Assembly (NCBI GenBank): GCA_019352875.1
Contig: JAAAFW010000015.1
Span: forward strand, 661,809 to 725,808
DNA length: 64,000 nt
Origin: Pedobacter cryoconitis
Lineage (GTDB): Bacteria > Bacteroidota > Bacteroidia > Sphingobacteriales > Sphingobacteriaceae
Direction of reading: 5' to 3'
Position numbers and translations under genes: made by a program. Position 1 is the stretch's first letter, and each line of letters begins with the position of its first letter. This document shows positions 46,209-53,941 of the stretch, piece after piece. The notes under the pieces were generated by a model. It saw nothing but the letters and a program-made list of their open reading frames with translations, ran no database searches and was not told the origin of the DNA.

Positions 46209-46586
46209 TTAATTATTTATATGTGTAAGTAGTTTGTTGATGATCAGCCATTTGTTGTCAATTAAAACGAGACTTAGAAAATCATAGTAATTATATTCAA
46301 ATATAGGAACGTTCACTTTCGCAACTGCGATACTATTCATAATTTCTATTGAAACTATTTTCATGCTTAGTACTTCTCCGGATTCGTATGGACTTTTACG
46401 GTTTTCTACGCCTGTCAGATATTGGTCGGCAGTTTTAAAATAGGGTATCCCGTTTATGTCACCAGCTACCAACGCCTGAGTATGAAATACACTTCTGAGC
46501 AGTTTTGCATCACCGAAAAAGATGCCATTAAAATATGTTTCAAGTACGAGCTTAATCTCCGCTGTACTTCTATCTGAATTTTCCAT
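46209..46586 (-). CDS. NTF2-like protein (lumazine-binding-like family)
   Basis: 125 residues. The cone-shaped NTF2-like fold is recognised from EIKLVLETYFNGIFFGDAKL, SVFHTQALVAGDINGIPYF and the C-terminal strand LVLIDNKWLIINKLLTHI. Relatives include ketosteroid-isomerase-like enzymes and small-molecule binders; the reaction is unknown. It lies within the operon between the SDR and NMO genes, so it probably handles the same substrate as they do. Confidence 0.82.
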   Translation of the reverse strand: MENSDRSTAEIKLVLETYFNGIFFGDAKLLRSVFHTQALVAGDINGIPYFKTADQYLTGVENRKSPYESGEVLSMKIVSIEIMNSIAVAKVNVPIFEYNYYDFLSLVLIDNKWLIINKLLTHINN

Positions 46587-46627
46587 AGGTTTAGTTTTAG
46601 ATATTTCTAATTGATTTTTGACTGTAA

Positions 46628-47368
46628 TCAGGAAATACGATGACCAGCGACGTGACCGCCATCCAGATTAATGATCTCTCCAGTCACGAAATTGCTTTCC
46701 GCCAGGTATAAGGCAAGCTCAGCGACATCTTTTGTTTCACCAATACGGTTCAGTAAATGCAACCCGGCTAAACTATCCGCATTATCCACACCAGTCTTAG
46801 CTTGTAAAGGACTTCTTATAATACCTGGTGCGATAGCATTAACCCGAATATTGTTTTTCCCGAATTCAGCAGCCAACTGTCTGGTGAGCGCATGTATAGC
46901 ACCTTTACTTGAAATAGGAGCTGTAGCTGGGAAGCCATCAATAGCATGGTCGACAAGGACAGTGCCAATATTAATGATCGATCCTTCTCCTTGGATAAGC
47001 ATCTGTCTGATAGCTGTCTGGCTGGTAAAATAAGTGCCTTTAAGATTGATGTTTAAAAACTTATCCAGGTCATCTTCCTGTACATCCAGAAATGGCTTCG
47101 GTTCAAATATTCCTGCATTATTGATTAGCACATCCACACCTCCAAAGTGCTTTACTGCGGTTTCAATTAAAATTTTGCCTGTGTTCCGGTCACTTATGTC
47201 GCCGTGGACCATGATAAGCCGGTCGTGTTCACCTAGTTCCCTATAAGTGTTTTCGAGGTTATTTAAATTTGCCGAATTAATAATTACATTATATCCTTTA
47301 CTCAAAAATAGTTGAGCGATAGATTTTCCTATGCCGGTAGATGCTCCGGTTACTATTATTGTTTTCAT
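46628..47368 (-). CDS. Short-chain dehydrogenase/reductase
   Basis: 246 residues, a classical SDR. The cofactor motif is TGASTGIGKS at residues 6-15. NNAG is in VLINNAGIFEPKP near residue 85. Ser and Lys are present (GTVLVDHAIDGFPATAPISSKGAI, about 140-160), but the catalytic Tyr of YxxxK is replaced: the site reads ISSKGA, where most family members have Y-x-x-x-K. The protein may therefore be weakly active or use another residue. The C terminus has the usual INLDGG. It is in the operon 13 bp from the tautomerase gene. Confidence 0.86.
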   Translation of the reverse strand: MKTIIVTGASTGIGKSIAQLFLSKGYNVIINSANLNNLENTYRELGEHDRLIMVHGDISDRNTGKILIETAVKHFGGVDVLINNAGIFEPKPFLDVQEDDLDKFLNINLKGTYFTSQTAIRQMLIQGEGSIINIGTVLVDHAIDGFPATAPISSKGAIHALTRQLAAEFGKNNIRVNAIAPGIIRSPLQAKTGVDNADSLAGLHLLNRIGETKDVAELALYLAESNFVTGEIINLDGGHVAGHRIS

Positions 47369-47381
47369 TGTCTTATGTTTT

Positions 47382-47600
47382 TTATTTTAATTTTCCGGTA
47401 ATACCTTTTTCACGGAGTATTGACACCTGTTCTCCGGAAACGCCCCAGTTATCAGTATCTATTTCCTGTATGACAACGTGGGTAAGAGCGGGGTCTTTTT
47501 CCAGAACATCAGATATTAACTTTGTTATACCCGAAATAAGCAACTGTTTTTGCTGTTTGGTAACGTTCTCCCGGGTTAATTCAATTTTGATATATGGCAT
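47382..47600 (-). CDS. 4-oxalocrotonate tautomerase-like protein
   Basis: 72 residues, the expected size. The mature N-terminal Pro follows the initiator Met (MPYIKIELTRENVTKQQKQ), and that Pro acts as general base in this family. The conserved centre is VVIQEIDTDNWGVSGEQVS. Members tautomerise unsaturated keto acids or related compounds. It lies between YceI (24-bp gap) and SDR genes in one operon. Confidence 0.87.
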   Translation of the reverse strand: MPYIKIELTRENVTKQQKQLLISGITKLISDVLEKDPALTHVVIQEIDTDNWGVSGEQVSILREKGITGKLK

Positions 47601-47624
47601 AATTTCCTTTTTAGCACAAGTGGT

Positions 47625-48158
47625 TTATAGCACAGTTGCGTGAATATTTACGTTTAACTCAAACTCGTTATAAATTAAAGTATCACCAAGATTAGTGAAG
47701 AAATTACCGGAACGAAATTTCATATTGTACTTCGTCCGGTCGATTATAACCTTTGCTGATGCATCAAGACTATCTGGATTAACCACTATTTCCAGGCTAA
47801 ATTCAATACCGTGGGTAATGTCTTTTATCGTTAGAGCAGCGATAATTTGATAATTACCAGCGTCCAGCCGTTTAGCAGAAGTGATTTCCAGCAAGGCATC
47901 GGGAAATTTTTCAGTAGAGAAGAAATCATCTGAAGCAAGGTGGCCGGCAAACTGTGCGTTGGTAGCAGGGTCTGTAACATCCAGAATATTGATAGATCTG
48001 GTATCAATAATTATACTTCCTCCGGTGAGTTCATTACTATCAAAGGTCAGGTTTCCCTCTTTAATTGCTATAGTACCATTATGAGCACCTGTTACTTTTC
48101 TTCCGATCCAGTCGACACTACTTTGTGCGACAGCAATTTTAAAATTTTGAGTTTCCAT
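47625..48158 (-). CDS. YceI-family lipid-binding protein
   Basis: 177 residues without a signal peptide. The YceI lipocalin-like barrel is recognisable: VDWIGRKVTGAHNGTIAIKEG, LTGGSIIIDTRSINILD, LASDDFFSTEKFPDALLEI and the last strand LIYNEFELNVNIHA. The family binds polyisoprenoid or other hydrophobic molecules in a central cavity. It heads the enzyme genes of the operon and could supply or bind a hydrophobic substrate (inference). Confidence 0.9.
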   Translation of the reverse strand: METQNFKIAVAQSSVDWIGRKVTGAHNGTIAIKEGNLTFDSNELTGGSIIIDTRSINILDVTDPATNAQFAGHLASDDFFSTEKFPDALLEITSAKRLDAGNYQIIAALTIKDITHGIEFSLEIVVNPDSLDASAKVIIDRTKYNMKFRSGNFFTNLGDTLIYNEFELNVNIHATVL

Positions 48159-48249
48159 TTTTTTATATTGTACTTGTTATGAATGTACAGTACAAAGGAA
48201 ATAAGGAAAATGCTGGCGTCTAGGTGATGTAGATCACATTCTGATCTAT

Positions 48250-48828
48250 CTATTTTGAGGAACTGTAAAGCCGGCTAAGCGTTTCTCTTGAAACCCCGAG
48301 ATAAGATGCAATTAAATGCTTGGGAACCATATTGTACAGTGCCGGATATTGTGCGAGAAGTTCTTCGTATCTCGTTTTAGCATCATTGTTCATAAATGAA
48401 AGAAGCCTTTTCTGGCTGGCTACATATCCTTTGTTTGTTCTCCAGCGAAAAAAGTGCTCGGCCTGGTGCAGTTCATGACAAATCTTCTCCCGGTTCTCAT
48501 TCGATAGTGAAAGTACTTCGGCATCAGAAATACAGTCAATTGCAATAGTCGCCCTTGTCTGGCTATAGAGGGCTGCATAGTCAGAGGCCCACCAGGTAGG
48601 CATCGAAAATTGCAGGATATACATCTTTATATCGTCGTTAACAAAAAAGGATTTCAAGCATCCCGAGAGTACAAAATATTCCTTTTTGACTTCAGCGCCC
48701 TCACTGATAATTACCTGTCCTTTTTTAAAGGATTCGGGTTGAAAATGTGAAAAGAAATAGTCAAACTCGTCATTGCTTAAGGTGGCGACTTTTGCGACAT
48801 GTTGTTTTAATATCTCTTTGCTTTCCAT
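48250..48828 (-). CDS. Crp/Fnr-family transcriptional regulator heading the YceI-NMO operon
   Basis: 192 residues. The N-terminal cNMP-binding-like domain (VIISEGAEVKKEYFVLSGCL) and the C-terminal HTH VPKHLIASYLGVSRETLSRL are clear. It is 91 bp upstream of YceI on the same strand, so it is the likely regulator and first gene of the redox operon. It resembles the regulator at 3843-4382 in layout. A 17-bp perfect hairpin lies 45-85 bp upstream of its ATG. Confidence 0.9.
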   Translation of the reverse strand: MESKEILKQHVAKVATLSNDEFDYFFSHFQPESFKKGQVIISEGAEVKKEYFVLSGCLKSFFVNDDIKMYILQFSMPTWWASDYAALYSQTRATIAIDCISDAEVLSLSNENREKICHELHQAEHFFRWRTNKGYVASQKRLLSFMNNDAKTRYEELLAQYPALYNMVPKHLIASYLGVSRETLSRLYSSSK

Positions 48829-49358
48829 GGGGCCTAATGAATATTGGCAAATTTAACACATTAATATTATCCGTCGAATGAGTTCTTTTAGTGTTATAAA
48901 AGAACTCATTCGATGCTATTTCTCAATTTAAAATAAATAATCAATTTTAAATTGAGTTACCTGTAAGTCTGGTTTTGATTGTGATAAATGTCGTTACAAG
49001 AATTATATATACTTGTTGTGTTTAATGCTAGTTTGAAATAAAACACATTTTAAGGAAATTTTTTATTTTTAATTTATTTTATTTAGATTATTTTCTTTAA
49101 TCCGTTTTTATTTCAATATTTAACCTGTATTTCAGTTAATTATGTATGTTATTTTTGAATATATAATATATTAAGTTTAAAATTTTATTTAAATAAAATG
49201 TTTTAAATCTATTTATGTTAAGTATTGTAATTTATAAGTTGGTTTATTTGTTATTTTTGTCGTTTTAATGCTGTTGTTGTCTATATTTTTGAATTTTTGT
49301 TATTTAAATAGGAAATATTATTTATATGTATATATTTGATTGTATAAATCAATCTGAT
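48829..49358. other. Gene-free, strongly AT-rich stretch with a perfect hairpin
   Basis: Between divergent genes. I see no ORF of credible coding character here. From about 48,960 the sequence is runs of A and T, much lower in GC than both flanks. The one sharp structure is the inverted repeat at 48874-48913. A TATTTTTG at 49284-49291 fits the -7 promoter consensus and could serve the DUF5977 gene, but AT richness makes such matches cheap. Confidence 0.8.
48874..48913. repeat. Perfect 17-bp inverted repeat
   Basis: Arms 48874-48890 and 48897-48913 match without a mismatch around the 6-nt loop GTGTTA. The arm sequence starts TCGAATGAGTTC. There is no T tract typical of a terminator on the right side and no gene reading into it from either side, so an operator or element end is possible. 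Confidence 0.85.
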
Positions 49359-50480
49359 ATGAAAAAAAATATATTTATCCTTTTTGCGATGATTTTATCC
49401 TGTTTAAATGGATTTTCTCAGACGCTCACTCCCTCTCCGGCCAGCGTAACAACGGGTGGTACAGTAACTGTAACTGCTGCAGGAGAATCTGTATTTCGTA
49501 ATTATAAAGGGAGTTTGTCGACTAATAATTTGGAGTTTGTAACTGTGCCAGCAGGCCAAAATATCTATCTTAAAGTTGATAATATTACACAAACGCAAGT
49601 CTTTAATGACTTAGGTTCAAAACCAAGTATTTTTACCTTTAAAGTAACCAATAGTTCGCCTCAGTCCATACAGTTAACTCTTCCACTTACCGGGGTTCTT
49701 CAAAGTACATTTACCCCATTTCCGGAAATTGTAAATCCAGCTTACAAACAGACCATCACAATCACAGTTAAACCTACTGCTACTACGCCTGTCCCTAATG
49801 AATATAAATCTGTTCCCTTTACTAGATCTTGTGGGCCTGGTTTACAGGGGTCTGTTGTATATTATACTGTTCCTGCTGGAACGTTTACAGCAGCAACACT
49901 GGACGCCGCAAATGCGCTTCGAGATGCTGATATTGCTGCTAAAGGACAAAATAATGCAAATTTGCATGGAACATGTCTTATTGTATATACGAATCCTACC
50001 GCAATAAGCGGATCTTTTGTAAGAGATAATTGTGGAAGTAACAGTACACCGGGCGCTCCAGTTCCATATACCATCGCTGCTGGACAAATTTCATCAACTA
50101 TTTCTGCAGCGGACGCACAATCAAAAGCTCAAATTGAATTTAATACCAAAGGACAAGCTAACGCAAATATAGTTGGTGAATGTAATCCTGAGCCGTATAT
50201 TGACGGCCCTACAAGTGTTTACCGTGGAAATAGGGTTCGATACTCAGTGAAGAATTTCTCTGCTGGCGATACTTTTGCATGGTCGATTAGTGATCCTAGT
50301 GCCGCATCTATCGCGTCAGGGCAGAGTAGCACCAATCCCCTTGTTAACATATTAAATACCGGAGGTGCTCAACCGTTTCCTTTCAGAGTGAGGCTAACTG
50401 TAACGAAGACATCAGGTGTCGTGAAAAATGTAGATTTAACAGTCACGTCGTTGTATTGTACTAATTGCCCAATAAATTAA
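49359..50480 (+). CDS. Exported DUF5977-repeat protein with a C-terminal Ig-like region
   Basis: 373 residues from the ATG at 49359, which starts a signal peptide (MKKNIFILFAMILSCLNGFS); the ATG at 49326 only adds a hydrophilic leader. After an N-terminal beta-rich domain (about 20-140), two DUF5977-type repeats follow at about 154-206 (FTRSCGPGLQGSVVYYTVPAG) and 220-275 (FVRDNCGSNSTPGAPVPYTI). Each ends with an aaGQaNAN-x-xGxC motif and contains paired cysteines. A Pro/Ser-rich PKD/Ig-like segment ends the protein. The function of DUF5977 is unknown. It is a low-GC gene ending in a strong terminator, followed by a low-GC barrel gene. Confidence 0.8.
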   Translation: MKKNIFILFAMILSCLNGFSQTLTPSPASVTTGGTVTVTAAGESVFRNYKGSLSTNNLEFVTVPAGQNIYLKVDNITQTQVFNDLGSKPSIFTFKVTNSSPQSIQLTLPLTGVLQSTFTPFPEIVNPAYKQTITITVKPTATTPVPNEYKSVPFTRSCGPGLQGSVVYYTVPAGTFTAATLDAANALRDADIAAKGQNNANLHGTCLIVYTNPTAISGSFVRDNCGSNSTPGAPVPYTIAAGQISSTISAADAQSKAQIEFNTKGQANANIVGECNPEPYIDGPTSVYRGNRVRYSVKNFSAGDTFAWSISDPSAASIASGQSSTNPLVNILNTGGAQPFPFRVRLTVTKTSGVVKNVDLTVTSLYCTNCPIN

Positions 50481-50498
50481 ATTTAACATATTTGCTTT

Positions 50499-50528
50499 AA
50501 GGGAACCGAAAATTAGGTTCCCTTTTTT
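50499..50528 (+). terminator. Strong Rho-independent terminator after the DUF5977 gene
   Basis: Arms AAGGGAACC (50499-50507) and GGTTCCCTT (50516-50524), an 8-nt loop, and six Ts at 50523-50528. The stem begins 19 bp after the stop codon. Confidence 0.9.
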
Positions 50529-50628
50529 GTTAAATCCACAGATCAGTTATTAGTATGAAGACGTTAGCGATAATTTACCTATGTTGTCTGGAGTGTCTAA
50601 TATTTGTGAAATAATGAAATGGTATTAA

Positions 50629-53196
50629 ATGCGGTTAATAATTTGTCTTTTAATCATTTTAAGTTTTAAAGGGTATTCCCAGGATCGTCACATAGAAGGT
50701 ATCACTATTGATACTATAACTAGTCAGGTTGTAAAAAAGGCCACTATTGCCATATACAGCAATGGGGTAAAGTCAGGTGAATATTTAACAGATATTAATG
50801 GTCATTTCAAGATTCCGGAAGGTTTGTTTTTCTCTGGGGATTTATTAGAAATTATTGCAGATGGATATAATGACCTTGTTTATGATAAAAAAAAGATCAA
50901 AGAATTAAAGAAAAAGAATGTTTTTCAGTTTATATTGAGTCCGAAAGGGATAAGTTTACGAGAAGTTGTTATCAAGAACAGAAAGCGATACCGGGATACG
51001 TTGAGTATTGATTTATCAAATGAAAAATATGAAAAGAATCTAATGATCAATGATTTGCTGTCAGGAAGTAAGGGGTTTTCCAAAGACATAAATGGTAAAT
51101 TGTTTTATAAAGGAAAAGAAGTTTCTGATGTACAATTAAATAATGGTGATTTTTTTGGAAAGAATAATTTAGACATCTATAAATATTTACCTGCATTAAT
51201 TTTATCTGATATTCAGATTGTGGAAACAGATATCGACAGTTTGACGAATACAAATCTGATTACTCCAAAAATTAAAGTTAATTTAAGGCTAAAGTCAGAA
51301 TTTAAAAATGGAAAATTCGGAGGACTTAATGCTGGTTATGGAAATAAAGGCCGTTATCTTCTTGCTACTGATTTATATCAGTATAAAAATAATGAACAGG
51401 TTTCTTTGGTTTTAAACTCCAATAATATAAGTGCTGGAGACAATCAATATATAGAACCAAGTGTGGGTGCTCCTTCGGTTGGCAATCAAATTTTGAGCAA
51501 TAGCGCAAAATTAACTTATAGGAATATTCTTTTAAGGAATAAAATTGAAGTGGAGGGTGCCATCAAGTTAAAGCGTGCGGATCAGAATATGAGCTCTGAA
51601 TCTTTAAGGCAAGAAACGAATTTTAATCAGTTATCGCATACTACAAATTCTTCGTCTTCTAAACTCTTTGGTATAGAAGAAGCTAATTTGAATGTTAGTT
51701 ATAGCATAGATTCTCTAACGAGTCTAACTGCCAAACATATATTTAGTTATAATCGGAATCAACAGAATGACTCAATATCATATAGCATTAAAAATGACAG
51801 TAAGGAATCTTCTTCTCAGCTTATAAAAAATAGGATAGATGACGAAACAAGTTTGGTTACCCAGATTCAATTTCAAAGGCGGTCATCTTCAAAAAAAGGA
51901 CGATTCTTAGATTTCTACTTTAATTCAGATTATAAGAAGTTCTACAAGAAAGAACTGAATAGTATCTTTTCCCTCAGTAATAGTTCGAGGGATGATTATT
52001 TTATTAATGGGAACCGGAGAGCAACTCAGAAGAAAGTAAGTGGTACCGCAAGTCTAACAGAACCTTTAAATGAAAAAGGATATCTGCAGGCGATTTTATC
52101 TTTTAATAATGATGTCATTAATTATGATGCAAATGTCGTTAGTGATTCATTGTTAAGTTATTTAAATGATCCATCAGGGATAAATAACAGGTATTTGACA
52201 ACAGGGGCTAAATTCCATTACACTTTTGAAAAAATTGATATTGGGAGCAGTATTAATGGGGTTGCTAATTTTAGAGATATTGATGATAATTCGTCTTTAG
52301 AACAGTCAAATTTGTTTTTTATCAATATGAATTTTGCAGGAATTTATAAGCTTAACAGCAGAAAGAAATTGTCTTTAAATTATTCGAGAGATACAAATTA
52401 TCCTACTATTGGTCAATTGACCATGATTAATAATTCATTCGATCTGATATCTCAAATGGATGCTAATATATATTTGCGTCCGGAAATTAAAAAGAGAACT
52501 GAATTCATTTATGAAAATCGAAGCTCCGATTCTCTGAACTTTCAAATTAGTGGGGGCATTACATCTTATAAGTCAAAATTCGGTTATTTTACAATAAATT
52601 CGTCTGGATCCTATCAAATTTCTTATATAGATAATATTGGGACAACTAATTCTTTCGACCTGAATTTTTTAATTGGCAAATTTCTGATAGGCAGAATGTG
52701 GAATTATAGAGTCGGATTAAATTATGATAATAATCCCACAGTTCTAAATTATGTGAGAGTGGCAAATAAAGGGATGAGGGTGAATCAAAATTTATCTACA
52801 GACATTGCTATCTTACGAATGCTTCATTTATACCCAACCTTGTCGGTAAATTATTCGGAATATAGTTATAGTGATAATAAAATTAATGTGTTTGATCTAA
52901 CCTATTCCGATAAAATCTCAATTAAATTTTCTAAAAATTTATCTCTTACAGCTTATCCAATTTTCAATTATTCACGTAATATAGATAAGAGAACAACTTG
53001 GGCGTTAAATGCGGAGTGCCGATATGATTTTTCTAAAAGTCAAGCTTCTATATGGCTTAAAGGCTATGATCTATTCGATTCCTTTAAATACAATAACAAC
53101 TATTTGGGAGCTTCATATACGCAATCAGTAACATATTCTAACTTAAACAGATACATTGTAGGCGGCTTTAGTATTAAATTTAATAATATGAAATAA
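50629..53196 (+). CDS. Outer-membrane beta-barrel protein with carboxypeptidase-regulatory-like domain
   Basis: 855 residues with a signal peptide (MRLIICLLIILSF, cleavage near GYSQD). A short CarboxypepD-reg-like domain occupies about residues 22-105 (TSQVVKKATIAIYSNGVKS). It is followed by a compact plug-like segment (SLREVVIKNRKRYRDTLS, YLPALILSDIQIVETDID) and a long barrel ending with GGFSIKFNN. The plug is divergent and I see no TonB box. It could be a TonB-dependent receptor or a related large barrel. Low GC and its position after the DUF5977 gene suggest the two arrived together. The substrate is unknown. Confidence 0.8.
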   Translation: MRLIICLLIILSFKGYSQDRHIEGITIDTITSQVVKKATIAIYSNGVKSGEYLTDINGHFKIPEGLFFSGDLLEIIADGYNDLVYDKKKIKELKKKNVFQFILSPKGISLREVVIKNRKRYRDTLSIDLSNEKYEKNLMINDLLSGSKGFSKDINGKLFYKGKEVSDVQLNNGDFFGKNNLDIYKYLPALILSDIQIVETDIDSLTNTNLITPKIKVNLRLKSEFKNGKFGGLNAGYGNKGRYLLATDLYQYKNNEQVSLVLNSNNISAGDNQYIEPSVGAPSVGNQILSNSAKLTYRNILLRNKIEVEGAIKLKRADQNMSSESLRQETNFNQLSHTTNSSSSKLFGIEEANLNVSYSIDSLTSLTAKHIFSYNRNQQNDSISYSIKNDSKESSSQLIKNRIDDETSLVTQIQFQRRSSSKKGRFLDFYFNSDYKKFYKKELNSIFSLSNSSRDDYFINGNRRATQKKVSGTASLTEPLNEKGYLQAILSFNNDVINYDANVVSDSLLSYLNDPSGINNRYLTTGAKFHYTFEKIDIGSSINGVANFRDIDDNSSLEQSNLFFINMNFAGIYKLNSRKKLSLNYSRDTNYPTIGQLTMINNSFDLISQMDANIYLRPEIKKRTEFIYENRSSDSLNFQISGGITSYKSKFGYFTINSSGSYQISYIDNIGTTNSFDLNFLIGKFLIGRMWNYRVGLNYDNNPTVLNYVRVANKGMRVNQNLSTDIAILRMLHLYPTLSVNYSEYSYSDNKINVFDLTYSDKISIKFSKNLSLTAYPIFNYSRNIDKRTTWALNAECRYDFSKSQASIWLKGYDLFDSFKYNNNYLGASYTQSVTYSNLNRYIVGGFSIKFNNMK

Positions 53197-53220
53197 CTTC
53201 TTAAATGGCACTATTCTATA

Positions 53221-53463
53221 TTAGGAATGTACTATTGTCTCTAATTTAGGGTTGGACTGCGATACGGGGACGTATTTATTCATTTCAATCTGAACATTCG
53301 CCTTTTTCAAAATCTTTCCATGGTGCGAGCGACCTTTGCCTGAAATCAATGGATGCAAAGTAAAAACGCCAGAATAGGCAGCACCACGAAACGAAAGTGG
53401 GGCAAGACTATGTGATCCCCATCCTAATATACTCACTACATGTCCTGTATATCTCCTGACCAT
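53221..53463 (-). pseudogene. Remnant of a zinc-type MDR alcohol dehydrogenase C terminus
   Basis: An 80-residue open frame with a stop a short way upstream in the same frame. Its sequence resembles the last quarter of zinc-binding medium-chain dehydrogenases: VRRYTGHVVSILGWGSHSLA, then FRGAAYSGVFTLHPLISGKG and a HHGKILKKA stretch, followed by an early stop after KLETIVHS where the family normally continues for about 20 residues. N-terminal catalytic and zinc-binding parts are absent. It lies downstream of an HxlR gene, a common partner of such enzymes, so it may be what is left of the original target. The assignment rests on remembered family sequence, not a search. Confidence 0.5.
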
Positions 53464-53496
53464 TTGAAGGATAACAGAGCAAGCTGTTTACAGTTA

Positions 53497-53835
53497 TCAT
53501 TTTCCAATAACTTCCTGACGATGGCTAAGTCCCCAGCTCCATAATTCGTATAAAACTTTCCTCAATGACATACCGTGGGCGGTCATCGTATATTCGACTG
53601 TTGGTGGGAAAGTATCATGCACCTCTCTATTCACAAGTTTGTTCGCCTGCAGGTTTTTTAATTCCTTAGACAGGGTTTTATCTGTGATTCCGTCTACCTC
53701 TCTTGAAATTTCCTTGAATCGTTTGGGTCCGCTGCATAAGGAATACAGGATAAGTAATTTCCATCTGCCGTCAACTGCTTCCAGCGCGTCCTTGATGGAA
53801 AGCATTGCCTTTGAACAATCTTCTTGTATTAACAT
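53497..53835 (-). CDS. HxlR-family transcriptional regulator
   Basis: 112 residues from the ATG at 53835 (MLIQEDCSKAM), the usual start with a Cys near residue 7. The ATG at 54009 would extend into the divergent exporter gene and past the operator. The winged HTH is recognised from IKDALEAVDGRWKLLILYSL, FKEISREVDGITDKTLSKEL and EVHDTFPPTVEYTMTAHGM. HxlR proteins sense electrophiles or quinones through that Cys in some cases. It is divergent from a DHA2 exporter with a nested palindrome between. Confidence 0.9.
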   Translation of the reverse strand: MLIQEDCSKAMLSIKDALEAVDGRWKLLILYSLCSGPKRFKEISREVDGITDKTLSKELKNLQANKLVNREVHDTFPPTVEYTMTAHGMSLRKVLYELWSWGLSHRQEVIGK

Positions 53836-53853
53836 AGTATCTATTTTAAAGCT

Positions 53854-53889
53854 ACTTCCATTTTGGATAGCACTATCCAATGTGGAAGT
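53854..53889. promoter_or_regulatory. Putative HxlR operator: 36-bp nested palindrome
   Basis: Two nested inverted repeats, ACTTCCA/TGGAAGT outside and TGGATAG/CTATCCA inside, share one centre and match at 15 of 18 pair positions. It lies between the HxlR ATG (53835) and the exporter ATG (53942), 27 bp before the -7 box of the exporter, where it could block both promoters. Confidence 0.65.
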
Positions 53890-53915
53890 ACTATCATTTG
53901 GAAAGCAAAGATAAA

Positions 53916-53923
53916 TACTTTTG
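53916..53923 (+). promoter_or_regulatory. Putative -7 element of the DHA2 exporter
   Basis: TACTTTTG fits TAnnTTTG 19 bp before the ATG at 53942; a TTTG at 53897-53900 is a possible -33 box at slightly short spacing (15 nt). Confidence 0.45.
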
Positions 53924-53941
53924 TGGCTGAAATAAAATGAC

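Noticed and set aside
49204..49291. Several TTTG and TAnnTTTG promoter-like matches before the DUF5977 gene
   Set aside because: The sequence is so AT-rich that such matches are expected by chance; only one is mentioned, in the stretch description.
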